Assembly: GCA_003499925.1 (NCBI GenBank)
Contig: DNRQ01000077.1
Location: 1-36,882 of the forward strand
DNA from: Geobacter sp.
Lineage (GTDB): Bacteria; Desulfobacterota; Desulfuromonadia; Geobacterales; Geobacteraceae
Direction of reading: 5' to 3'
DNA: 36,882 bases
The translations under genes were made by a program, and so were the position numbers. Positions 7,432-17,700 of this stretch are shown here, piece by piece. Position 1 is the stretch's first letter. Each line of letters begins with the position of its first letter. The notes below the pieces were generated by a model. That model was not told where the DNA came from and did not search any database. It saw nothing but the letters and a program-made list of their open reading frames with translations.

Positions 7432-8589
7432 CTACTTCGCCGCGGCGTTGGCGACCAGCACCTGGTCGCCGTCCTTGATGTTGAAGCCGCCGCGGCTCAC
7501 CAGCTGCTCGCCCCCCTTGAGGCCGGAGGCGATCTCAACCAGGTCGCCGGAAACCGCGCCGGTTGCGACTTCACGCCTGTGCGCCACTCCGCTTTCCACC
7601 ACGAACAGCGAGCCGGTGCGCTGCTCCAGATCGAGCCCGGTGAGCGTGCCGCGCGGCACCTGGATCACCCCCTTTCTGGAGCCGGTGACGATCTTTCCCT
7701 TGGCGAAGAGCCCGCCCTTCAACTGCTCCGGCAGGTTCGGCACCTCGGCGATCACTTTCAGCGAGCGGTCCGCATCGTCGACGCTGGGGTTTATGAACAT
7801 CACCTTGCCGGTAAAGATCCTGCCCGGGACGCCGTCCGTTTCGAACTGTACCGGCTGTCCCAGTTTTACCGCCGACATCTGCGATGAGGGGACCGTCACG
7901 GTCAGGTTCATGAGCCGGTTGTCCACGATCCTGAAGATCGGTTTGGCCGCTGCCGCGTCGCTGGTCAGCGAGCCGAGGTTCACGTCCTTTAGCGCCACCA
8001 CGCCGTCGATCGGGGAGCGGACCAGTCCCTTGGAAAGCCGCGCCCGGGTCTGGGCCAGATCCTCCTCGCCGGCCCTGACCTGGGCCTTTGCCGCCTCGAT
8101 GCGCGCCTTGGACGCCTCGCTGTCGGAGAGGGAATCGTCGACCGACTGCTGGGTGGCAAGACCCGCCTCCTTGAGCCTCAGGACCCGCGCCCTCTCACGC
8201 TCGCTGCGGTCCGCTGCGACCCGCGCCTCCAGGAGAGACGCCTTGGCGCTCTCCAGGTTCGCTGCGGCCCGCTTCACCAGAGCCTCAGTCTCGGCGAGCG
8301 CTATCCGCGCCAGCGGCTGACCCTTGCGGACCCGAACCCATTCGGTGACGTAGAGCTCCTTTACCAGCCCCGGAATCTCCGTCTTCACCTCGGCCTCGAC
8401 CTTGGGAGAGAGCACGCCGGTCACCTCGATCCCGTCCACCAGGTCCGCCCCCGTCACGGTCATCACCTCCACGGCGACCCGGGGGGCTCCCGTCGCCGGT
8501 TTGGCTTCACTACTCTTGGAGCAGCCGGTGCCCCCTCCCAGCGCCAGGCAAAGCGCTGCGGCCATCAATCCGCTGTTCAACCCGTTCAT
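7432..8589 (-). CDS. RND membrane-fusion (periplasmic adaptor) lipoprotein
   Basis: This 385-residue HlyD/AcrA-type adaptor should link the RND pump to the TolC-like channel. ATG 8589 is chosen because AAGGAG lies six bases upstream and the product starts with a lipoprotein signal (MNGLNSGLMAAALCLALGG, then TGC, Cys23). The lipobox is slightly unusual, with Gly at -3. The order is a barrel/lipoyl half-domain (VEVMTVTGADLVDGIEVTG, then PGLVKELYVTEWVRVRKGQP), a coiled-coil hairpin at about residues 105-190 rich in Ala, Glu and Arg, the second lipoyl half (GLVRSPIDGVVALKDVNLG) and the beta-barrel and membrane-proximal domains. The frame stays open upstream to 8955 only because it reads through palindromic repeats. 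It is the second gene of the TetR-led operon. Confidence 0.92.
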   Translation of the reverse strand: MNGLNSGLMAAALCLALGGGTGCSKSSEAKPATGAPRVAVEVMTVTGADLVDGIEVTGVLSPKVEAEVKTEIPGLVKELYVTEWVRVRKGQPLARIALAETEALVKRAAANLESAKASLLEARVAADRSERERARVLRLKEAGLATQQSVDDSLSDSEASKARIEAAKAQVRAGEEDLAQTRARLSKGLVRSPIDGVVALKDVNLGSLTSDAAAAKPIFRIVDNRLMNLTVTVPSSQMSAVKLGQPVQFETDGVPGRIFTGKVMFINPSVDDADRSLKVIAEVPNLPEQLKGGLFAKGKIVTGSRKGVIQVPRGTLTGLDLEQRTGSLFVVESGVAHRREVATGAVSGDLVEIASGLKGGEQLVSRGGFNIKDGDQVLVANAAAK

Positions 8590-8646
8590 ATCTAACTCCT
8601 TCCAGTGCAGTTGCCGGTTACCTTTGGTAAGTCCGTTGTGGTCCAT

Positions 8647-8699
8647 CTCGTTCCCAAGCTCCAGCTTGGGAACGAGAAAAGCTGGAGCTTGGGAACGAG
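8647..8699. repeat. Perfect 19-bp inverted repeat with internal palindrome
   Basis: CTCGTTCCCAAGCTCCAGC (8647-8665) is exactly complementary to 8681-8699. The left part is itself a palindrome with 14-bp arms (8647-8660 and 8663-8676). It lies just upstream of the membrane-fusion gene. From general knowledge, GTTCCCAAGCTCCAGCTTGG elements are scattered in many bacterial genomes. No coding role. Confidence 0.75.
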
Positions 8700-8705
8700 A
8701 AAAAC

Positions 8706-8872
8706 TTAAGGTGTCCCCTCGCCCTCCGGGAGAGGGGCAGGGGTGAGGGCGTTGCCCAGGTGATGATCGGTCTATCAGTCGAAACTGGTAGAAAGCTCCT
8801 CGGTCTGCTTCGGCATTATAGCTCCCGGGAGGCTCCCTCACCCCGACCCTCTCCCGGAGGGAGAGGGAGAGT
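8706..8872. repeat. Pair of REP-like G/C palindromes
   Basis: The first element, around 8714-8750, contains cctcgccctccgggagaggg. The second, around 8834-8870, contains ccctctcccggagggaga. They are inverted relative to each other and fill much of the 384-base gap between the tetR-type gene and the membrane-fusion gene. The stretch 8873-8973 shows nothing more. Confidence 0.65.
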
Positions 8873-8973
8873 TTTATTGGAGTCTGGTTCAAGTTGGGGA
8901 GGCGGCCATCACCTGGGAGACATAAATCGATATGATGCCGAACCCGTTGGGGCACCCCTTGCGGGCGCCCTCT

Positions 8974-9573
8974 CTACTTTGCCATGCCGCGCATCAGCAG
9001 GCGGAGCAACCGAACCATCCCGTCCCTGTCCAATTTCGATTCCCTTCCGGAGAGCTGCTCATTGATGGCGGATGTCAGTATGGCGATGACAGCCCTGGCC
9101 CCGTCGACGCTGTTTTCCCTCAACTCGCCGCTTGCCACCCCGGCGCTCACCAGCCGATGGATCAGCTCCATCATCCTGATGAAATAGGCCTCCAGATCGA
9201 ACTGCGGCGCCCCCTGCGGCGGACCGAAGTAAATGGCGTAGATCAGGCGGACCTCAGGAAGCCTTTCCAGCGAAGCGTCGAACAGGTCGCTGCAGAACTG
9301 GAGGATGCGCTCCTGCGCGGAGGCCTCAACGGAGACGCTCCTGGCGGCAAGCGACTCGAAGGTGCCGTAGGAGTTCTGCATCAGCTCCAGGTAGATCCCC
9401 TCCTTGTTGCCGAAATAGTAGTAGAGCACCGGTTTGGTCACCCCGGCAGCCTCGACGATCTCCCGGACCGACGCGGCAGCGTACCCCTTCTCGTTGAAAA
9501 GGGTGAGGGCGGCCGTCAGAAGCCTTTCCCTCGCCCCTGGTTCCGGCTCTATTTTCCTGGTTGCGGACGTCAT
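8974..9573 (-). CDS. TetR-family repressor of the efflux operon
   Basis: This 199-residue regulator has an N-terminal TetR DNA-binding domain at about residues 12-60 (LLTAALTLFNEKGYAAASVR, then the recognition helix region KPVLYYYFGNKEGIY) and an all-helical C-terminal ligand-binding domain, in which the stretch QERILQFCSDLFDASLERLP is part of the dimer/ligand core. ATG 9573 is preceded by AAGGAGAGAGA. It is the first gene of a minus-strand unit with the three pump genes, so it most likely represses its own operon and releases on binding a pump substrate. A strong promoter with dyad sequences lies upstream (9614-9678). A close, broken copy lies at about 20936-21206. Confidence 0.92.
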   Translation of the reverse strand: MTSATRKIEPEPGARERLLTAALTLFNEKGYAAASVREIVEAAGVTKPVLYYYFGNKEGIYLELMQNSYGTFESLAARSVSVEASAQERILQFCSDLFDASLERLPEVRLIYAIYFGPPQGAPQFDLEAYFIRMMELIHRLVSAGVASGELRENSVDGARAVIAILTSAINEQLSGRESKLDRDGMVRLLRLLMRGMAK

Positions 9574-9613
9574 TCTCTCTCCTTACCTAATGCTAGCCAA
9601 TGCTCGTACCTTC

Positions 9614-9678
9614 GTATACTCAACGGTAAGTAGCCTGTTGGCGCATCGCTGTCAACAGAAAAGTCTACCGAGCGGTGC
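9614..9678 (-). promoter_or_regulatory. Promoter and TetR-type operator region of the efflux operon
   Basis: On the minus strand TTGACA (9655-9650) is followed after 17 bases by TACTTA (9632-9627). CGGTAAG (9624-9630) overlaps the -10 box, and CTACCGAGCGGTGC (9665-9678) lies upstream of the -35 box. The same boxes at the same spacing, with much more perfect dyads, are seen upstream of the second tetR copy (21328-21392). The conserved layout supports the reading as repressor sites around a core promoter. Confidence 0.65.
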
Positions 9679-10123
9679 ATGCGTTTTGGCGAGAAATTCT
9701 CTTTAGAGATGAAGGTACGACCACTAAGGCAAAGTGCAAGAATGGGCAAGCAGTTCCAGGGTGGGTAAGCGTCAACCTCGGTCTGGTAAGAAGTAAGCTA
9801 TCAGACTTGATCTTTAGCTATGACTGATACCGCGCGCCAATCCCCGTCTGAGTGGGGCCGACGGCTCTACCTCCTTTGATGCCTGCAAGTCTGAGCTACT
9901 GTCACCTCTATGTCCGTGAGGATCTGTTAAGGCCTTCAGTCAGAGCGGCATATCCAGGAACTGTCATAGGCTAAGGTAAAATAAATTAATGCTTGACAAT
10001 CTATAATTTTCACCCATTATTGCTATCCAATGTGATCTAGCTAAGTATTTACTTATAGAGCAGGGCGTTCCTGCTACCAAGGATTGACCGCCAGGGTCCA
10101 TTGTCCCCTGATGGGAAGGAGGG
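9679..10123. other. Intergenic leader of the Rhs operon
   Basis: This 445-base stretch lies between the divergent TetR operon and the Rhs operon. TTGACA at 9993-9998 is followed by TATAAT at 10002-10007 (too close to pair with it) and by ATTATT at 10016-10021 after 17 bases, so a promoter for the operon is likely near 9990-10025. I see no riboswitch consensus and no ORF with a ribosome binding site. The stretch 9730-9960 shows nothing recognisable. Confidence 0.35.
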
Positions 10124-10129
10124 ATGATC

Positions 10130-11683
10130 ATGTCCGTTATATCACGAACGTTTTCGACAGTTTCACTATTGGTGTTTGCCACCACTGCAATAGCAGCAAC
10201 GCAAGCAGATATTGACCAAGCCCGAAATAAGGGGCTAGCTTGGCTATACATCAGCCAGAAAGGCGATGGTAGTTGGAGAACCGCCGGTGGCTTAGAGATC
10301 CAACCCACCGCCGCAGTGCTCGAAGCCCTTCTCAATGCCGGAGTCACAAGGGGGCGTGCCTTTGCCATGGCCCAATCCTGGCTCACCAATGCTGATTCCA
10401 TATCTACCGATAGCCTTTCCCGCCAGGGTGTAGCCCTATACAAAGCCGGCGCCAACGTCACCGCGCTCATGACTCGCCTCACCGGTATGCGTCACCTCCG
10501 AACCAATAGCTGGGGTGCCTACGACCAGTACTACGGCAGTTTTCCAGATACCTCTCTCGCCCTGGACGCATTCTCCATCACAAAAACAACCTTCTCCAAT
10601 ACCGGTTTCTCCCTCGGCTTCATCGCCGCTAGCCAGAACACCGATGGAGGTTGGTCCTACACCTCAATCTATGGCGAACCAGGAACATCGGTCAGCCGGG
10701 TAGTCCCCACCGCTCACAACATTATCACTTTAAGCCGTTACAACGCCGATTGGATTGTCGACACCAATATAACCAACGGTATCAACTTCCTCTTTGGTCG
10801 GCAAAAGGCAGACGGCGGCTTTGCCGGCGATCTGGCAGCAACGGTTGGCAGTCCCTATGAAACTGCGCTTGTCTATCTGGCCCTAAACGAAGCTAAAAAC
10901 GCAGGTAACGCCACTGCCGTTGCCGCCCAGACGGTCATGGCAAACGCCCGTAATTTCCTGATTTCGCAACAGCAGACGGACGGGTGTTGGAATGACGACC
11001 CTTTTATGACCGCCTTGGTCCTCCAAACCCTACCAACAGCAACTCTTTCAGACAGTGACAATGACGGCATCCCCGACGCAATCGAGGCATTGCTTCTCAC
11101 TAACCCGATAGTTGCCGACGGTCGCAACCTCGTCAAGGGGAATGGCGACAGCGTTCCCGGTATCAACTCTTCCGTGCTCCTAGCCACCATTCTGGTCTAC
11201 CGGCCTTTCAGCATGTCCCTGACCGTTAGCGGTGGCACCGCTCCTTATAGCTGGAGCCTCGTGTCGGGCGGCCTTCCCTCTGGCCTCTCACTGGGCAGTT
11301 CTAACGGCATCATCTGTGGTACCCCAGTGATGAAGGGGGCCTTCAACTTCTTCTACAAGGTGAGCGATACGACCGGTCTCAGCACCAGCACAATGAGCCA
11401 GATTATGGTGGAGTCTTTGCCGATCCTGGTGACAACACCGACCATCAGCTACTTTGATACTCTTCAGTCGGCCTACGCCGCCCAGTCGGACGGCGGCACC
11501 GTTACCATGCTAGTCGTGGACGGGACCATGAACGAGGGTCTCACATTGGACCGTAATGTAATTGTGACGCTCGCGGGCGGTTATGACGACATCTTCACCA
11601 ACCGGACCGGTGCCACCGCTCTGGCCGGCCCTCTTACAATTATCGGAGGTTCGGTCACCGTGAACGGTATCTATATTAAATGA
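10130..11683 (+). CDS. Secreted alpha/alpha-toroid (prenyltransferase/squalene-cyclase-like) protein with Ig-like and GGYD C-terminal domains
   Basis: ATG 10130 is preferred over ATG 10124 because GGAGGG ends at 10123, only the second ATG having normal spacing. The 517-residue product starts with a signal peptide (residues 1-23, ending FATTAIAA). Residues about 25-305 carry toroid repeats with QxxDGxW-type motifs (SQKGDGSWRT, SQNTDGGWSY, RQKADGGFAG, SQQQTDGCWN). No DxDD cyclase motif is seen, so it is probably a binding module and not a terpene cyclase. A calcium-binding-type loop (DSDNDGIPDAIE) follows near 310. A putative Ig-like domain (GTAPYSWSLVSGGLPSGLSL) lies at about 362-428. The last 80 residues form a module, with AGGYD and a final IK, that also ends the protein at 21993-25913. 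The gene sits 28 bases upstream of the Rhs gene and is probably its exported partner. Confidence 0.75.
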   Translation: MSVISRTFSTVSLLVFATTAIAATQADIDQARNKGLAWLYISQKGDGSWRTAGGLEIQPTAAVLEALLNAGVTRGRAFAMAQSWLTNADSISTDSLSRQGVALYKAGANVTALMTRLTGMRHLRTNSWGAYDQYYGSFPDTSLALDAFSITKTTFSNTGFSLGFIAASQNTDGGWSYTSIYGEPGTSVSRVVPTAHNIITLSRYNADWIVDTNITNGINFLFGRQKADGGFAGDLAATVGSPYETALVYLALNEAKNAGNATAVAAQTVMANARNFLISQQQTDGCWNDDPFMTALVLQTLPTATLSDSDNDGIPDAIEALLLTNPIVADGRNLVKGNGDSVPGINSSVLLATILVYRPFSMSLTVSGGTAPYSWSLVSGGLPSGLSLGSSNGIICGTPVMKGAFNFFYKVSDTTGLSTSTMSQIMVESLPILVTTPTISYFDTLQSAYAAQSDGGTVTMLVVDGTMNEGLTLDRNVIVTLAGGYDDIFTNRTGATALAGPLTIIGGSVTVNGIYIK

Positions 11684-11711
11684 CTTCGGACAACACAGCG
11701 GAGAAACTTGT

Positions 11712-14700
11712 ATGAAAGTTGCTATGTCAATTTGTCGCGGACGGTTCATAACCGGTTTGGTTCTGCTGGCCCTTGGACTCGTCTCCGCAACCGCCCGTGC
11801 CGAGCATCGCGACGCCATGCCACTGCCGGATGAAGTAGTCTCGCAGATTGTCGAGCAGCAGCACGGAAGGGATGATCCGCTAGCTCTGGCGCTCAGCCAT
11901 CACCTCGACGAGGCGGCAGTACTTCTCCGGCAGATCGAGGAAGAGACGACAACTGATGATGCTGGCTTTGCAACTAAGCGTATGCTCCTGGAAGCTAAGG
12001 CTAACGAACTCGGAGTAGTCCGTGCCGAATTGCGCACTAGGTTTGCGACAACCAGAGAACGACTGGTATCCCTGGGGCTGACCGAACAAGTAGATGCATG
12101 GGATATGCTACGGGGCAAGGTAGAAGAGCGCTTCGAGCGGTTAGGCCGGTCATTGGAAGAGGTGCGGACCGCACCGGACATGAATGGCCGGGGCAAAGCA
12201 GTCAGCAGTGCTCGCAGCGTCCTGCATGATCTTCATGGGAAGAGGCAAGAACAGGGCCAAGTCGGTAGCGTGCCGCTTCCCACATGGACTTTTGAGAAAC
12301 GTCCGTCCCGGCCTCCAGACTACGATCATGCTGCTCCACCTGCCTTTCTCAGCTCTAAAACGCGTCCCCTAAACAACATATATGCCTTTAACGGAAATAC
12401 TCTCCTGGCTCCGGAGCCCGACCCAGTGCCGGGAGAGGCGTCAACCTGCGGATACACTGGTGCTGATCTGGCAGTGAGTTGGGGGGTAAAGTGGAATGAC
12501 GGCGATATCAAGCTGCTAGCGAAACAGCTTGGATACTCTGCGGCCAGAATCTTCGAATACGTTGCTAATGAAATCCAGTTTGAACCGTATTATGGTTCAC
12601 TTAAGGGAGCCACTGGCACTTTGGTTGCCAAAGCAGGGAATGCCACCGACCAGGCCTCGCTCCTCATTGCGCTGTTGCGGGCATCCAACATACCGGCCCG
12701 CTACGTCAAGGGGACCGTCAACTCTGCCAATGAAGACAGGTTGCTGCGCTGGCTGGGCGTTAAAACCCAGACTGCTGCGGCCGAAGTACTCAGAGAGGGG
12801 GGTATTCCACAATACTTCAATTCCAGCACCGGCACTTTGCAGTTCACCCACGTCTGGGTCGAAGCTTGCGTCCCTTACGCTCATTACCGGGGGGCGAAAG
12901 TCGACAACGCAGGCCACCGCTGGATACCGCTTGACCCCAGCTTCAAGGATAAAAGTTACCAGGACGGGATTCGGATCAACGTCAATTTCGACTACGGCAC
13001 ATATATGGCCACCCGCAGCAACACTCTGCCGTTCGAAGCCTATGAACAGCAGGTGGAAAGTACTGTCAAGAGCATATCACCCAACAACGTTCTGGAGGAC
13101 GTGCCCTACAAGGGGGTGCTACTGCAAAAGCGTGTGGACATCCTTCCCGCCTCGCCCCCCTATGAAATAGTTAACTTCCAGGCTTGGGAGGGTGGAATAA
13201 CCTCCGACACGGCAGAAGTGCCTGGCAGCCACCAAGTCACGTTTGAGGTTAACGTGAAGAACGGTGGTGGCCATTGGCTGACCGGTTGGACCTTCTTCCT
13301 TCCGGGTCGGGCCATGACGCGAATAACCCTTAAATACACAGGGCTAACCCAGACTGACAAGGACAACCTCGCTGCCTGGAAGAGCGACACCTTCCTCGAC
13401 TCGAACATCCCCTGTACGATCCAAGTGGTGCCGCACATCACCCAGGAAGGGATTGGAAGGGTATCGGGATCCGTCGCCGTTAACCTCTGCACCCAGGACA
13501 ACCAACTGACATTGGACATCAAACTTAAAGAGCTCGCCCTTGATGGGAATTGTCCCACGACCTATAATCCAATCTTACCCTCACCATGCTATCTCAACCA
13601 CGTGCTTTACAAAAACATCGGTGCAGCCGACTATCATGCACTGCTGGCTTACGCCTTTCAGACCTCGGACGATCACCTGTCCACCCGAAGCAAAAAGCTA
13701 CTGAACTCGGTCAGGGCCAACGTCAATCCCATGACCAACGAGGATGAAACCACAGGGGAATTCCTGAATATCGTGGGACTCAAGTACCTGCGCTACATCT
13801 CTGCAGCCAACAAGCGCATCGGTGAACTGGACGGCGGCACGGGCGAGAGCGGAAACCATCTGGGACTTGCCAGTACCCGAGCCAAGGTCAATTATCTCTT
13901 CGATCTTCCTTTTGCGGTCTACAGGAAGGGTTTTCTTATCGATATGCCAGGTTGCGTTTCTCGCAATCTCGACATTTCAACCGGCGAACCAGTTTGGAAG
14001 ACCTTCCAACTATCGGGCTACACCGCTTCAGCTTACGAGGCCTATATCTGGCAGGAGAATGCCCGTCTCGACGCTGTCTCAACCATTCGTGGCATCCAGT
14101 ACGCCAAAGAGACCGGTATCGAAGTGCTGACCCTCACCAGTGCTAACTGGAGTGTCTTGGGAGACGCTACCTCGTGCGGGGATACTAGGAGTCAGTGCTA
14201 CAAGCTCACCCACAACAGCAATTCCGGTCTCAACTACAGTTACACGGAACGTAGCGATATTTATAATAACTACATATCACAAGGGCATACCGTAACCATG
14301 CCCCGTAGCCTGATTCAGTACCAAAACTGGAAAGGACCTGTTTATATTGCTGAGAAGGATAGTATCGCCGTGGACGGCAAAATGTCTGCCACTTACGCCA
14401 TTAACAATAGTGCCGGCGGCGAAACGGTATCCGACCCGGTCAGTGTGGATTATTCCACAGTCACCGACAGCGGCTACGTGCAGGCGAGTACCGGCACAAC
14501 CACTACAACTGCAGTAGTCTCGGTGGGCGACGGCACCATTAGCAACGGACAATCACAGTACAATACCGAAAGCGGTGACCCGGTCAACATGGTCACCGGC
14601 AACGTCTACCATACCGAACGGGACATTTCGCTGAAGGGCCGGGGTGGACTGCCGTTGGTTTTTGAGCGTTCCTACAATAGCCGCAACCCGCAGAAGGGCC

Positions 14701-17700
14701 CTCTCGGTTACGGCTGGACCCACAGCTTCAACCACTACCTTACTTTTGTTGTGACGAACGGCGTCACCTCTGCGGTAAGCTGGACCGACGGCACCGGTTC
14801 CCAAAAATTGATTAAGGTGACCGGCAACGGTGCCGGAGTTCCGATTGGCAGCACCTTTACCCCACCAAAGGGCTTCTATTTTAAGATGGCACGAGGCACA
14901 GATGGCAAATACACCATACGGGAAAGGAATGGCCTCACCTACACATTCGAAAGTTCGAGCGGCATATCCACCCAACAGAAAGCCCGACTCATCTCCATCC
15001 GCGACCGCAACAACAACACCCTTACCCTGACCTACGAAGCTACTGGGACGATAACGGTCAGCGACGGTTTGGGCCACTTTCTCAAGCTGGAGTATGCTGG
15101 AGGAGATAAAATCCTTGAGGTTACCGACTGGACCGGTCGCAGACACCGTTACAACTACAACGCCAACGGCGACCTCGTACTCTACAGCAACCCGCTGGCA
15201 CTCGCCGGAACCCAAAGTGCGGTGACTTACGAATATTATGGTGTAAGCGACGGCATCAATCTTAACCATGCCCTGAAGAAGTACACCCTGCCGCGTGGTA
15301 ACAGCATGTCCTTCGAATACTACGCTAATGGCCGGGCCTTCCGACATTACAACACCCTGAACGAGACAAACACCTTCACCTACAACGATTTCCGGCGAGA
15401 AACGGTTCAGGTTAATGAGCGGGACTTTAGCCGGCATTTCTTCTTTGACGAGTACGGCAACCCCGAGGAGATTATAGAAGAGAACAGCGCTCAGCGGAAA
15501 TACACCTACGACCCGGCCAACCCGTATAACCGCACCACGAAGAAAGATCCGGAAGGGTACCAGACTTCCTATGAGTACGATGCTAGCGGCAACGTAACAC
15601 AAATTACCAACCCCTCAACCGCTACCACGGCGTTCTCAAATTTCAACACCTTCAACCAACCGGGCAAAGTGAAGGACGCACGCGGCAATTACACTCTGTA
15701 CAAATACGACGCTTCTGGCAATCTCCTCCAGGAAATCAGGTTAAAGAGCGGATTGGGAGCTGGTATTGACCCAACAACGTATGTCCCGGTGGCAAGTGAG
15801 ATCGTTGCCTGGACGGTGAACAGCTATGATAGCTACGGCAACCCGCTTACCAGCCGCAAGGTGCGCGACTTTGCCGCCCAAATTGCCAATTCGGCAAGCC
15901 TCACCGGCCCGACACTGGAATACGACTACAATGACACTACCAATGGCGTCACTGGTTTGAACCTAGTCAGCATCACCCGCAGGGGCGATAAGAACGGCGA
16001 CGGCACCATCGCTGCCGGTGAATACGATATTGCCAGCCTTACTTATGACAGCCTTGGCCGTATGAAGACCGGCATCGATGGCGATTGGCAGCGGACCGTC
16101 TACGATTATGATGACGTGGACCGGGTGACGAGAGGCACCGATGCAACCGGCAATCAGCGCGATTATATCTATGATGCCAACGGCAATCCGTCAGGACAGA
16201 CTCTGGTCCTCACGTACAACGAGTTGCCGAAGCTACTGGACAGCTCAAGCAGCAGCTACGATCTCTCCGACAGGAGAGAGACCACTACCGACGCCGGAGG
16301 ATACGTCACCGCCTATATCTATGATCCTGCCGGTAACGTAGTAATAGTCAGTAATCCCGACGATTACACCATTTCTTTCGACTACGACGAGAATAACCGG
16401 GTCATTAAGGCTTACGATCAGGAAAACAACGCAGTGACCCGAACCTTGGACCTCTCCGGTAAGCCGCGTACCATAACCGATCCCAATGGCAACAAGACAA
16501 CCTACGAATATTACGACAGCACCAAGGACGGTCGCCTGAAAAAGGTTACCCAGCCAAGAATCCAGGCCTTCAGCGTCGGTCAAGCGTTGCAATACGATTA
16601 TGACAGCAATGGCAACGTCATCAGTGGTACCGATATTCCTGCCGACGGCAGCGCCAACCGCACCACCCTGACCACTTATGATGAATTGAATCGGCCAAGC
16701 CGCATAGTCGGCCCTCAGTACACCGATGCCGTCTACGGTGCCATCCACCCGGTCACCAAATATACCTACGACACACTGGGGAACCTCAGCAGGGTTGATG
16801 CCGGAAGAACCGACAGCAGTGGTACCAATCCGGCCACGGATGTGGTCACGACGCTGGTGGCCTACCAATACGACGACTTTGGCAGAAAACTGAAAGAGAC
16901 CGACCCGCTGGGTAAGTTCTGGACCTTTGTCTATGACGTGAACAACAACGTCACCACCATGACAGATGCCAAGGAGCAGGCCACCGGCTACACCTGGGGC
17001 TATGGGCACCAGATGCTGACCAAGACGAACATAGCCGGGAACGTCACCTATACCAGGAGCGCACTGGGGCAGGTCATTAAGGCCAAGTCACCGGAGGTGA
17101 CCTACAATTACACTTATGACACGACTCACCGGCTGGAGAGCGTCACCGACAGCCGGGGGGGCAAAATGCTTTCTTACACATACAGTCCAGGTGGACTCCT
17201 TAACTGGGTGACCGACAGCGACGGCAACGAGACCGACTACCTTTATGACAAGATAGGCCGCCTCTCCGGTATCTGGGCCGCCAACTACGAGACAGTCACC
17301 TTTAAGTATGATCCTGGCGGCAGACTGACGGAAAAATGGTTCCCCAACGGAGTCAATTCCCTGTATACGTACAACGCTGACAACTCACTGGAAAAGGTTG
17401 TTAATCGGAGCAACGCCAGCACCATCATCAGCCAGCATGTCTATAGCTACGACGGGGTTGGGAATCGTTTGACGCACGCAGAGAGCGTCGGTGGGGTCAC
17501 GATCAATTACGGCTACCAATACGATGCCCTGAACCGGCTGACCCAGGTGGGTAACGGCACGGCACCCCAGCAGGAGAACTACGGCTATGACCCGTTGAAC
17601 AACCGCACGACCAAGAAGGTGAACATCACCACGCCGGTCATTACCGCCTATGTCTACGATGCCGCCAACCAGTTGAAGGAGATTCGTCAGGAAAGCACGA

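Noticed and set aside
8590..8955. N-terminal extension of the membrane-fusion ORF
   Set aside because: The extra codons read through palindromic repeats; ATG 8589 has a good ribosome binding site and begins a lipoprotein signal.
14553..15602. 349-aa minus-strand ORF inside the Rhs gene
   Set aside because: Shadow of the YD-repeat coding frame; no ribosome binding site and no domain logic.
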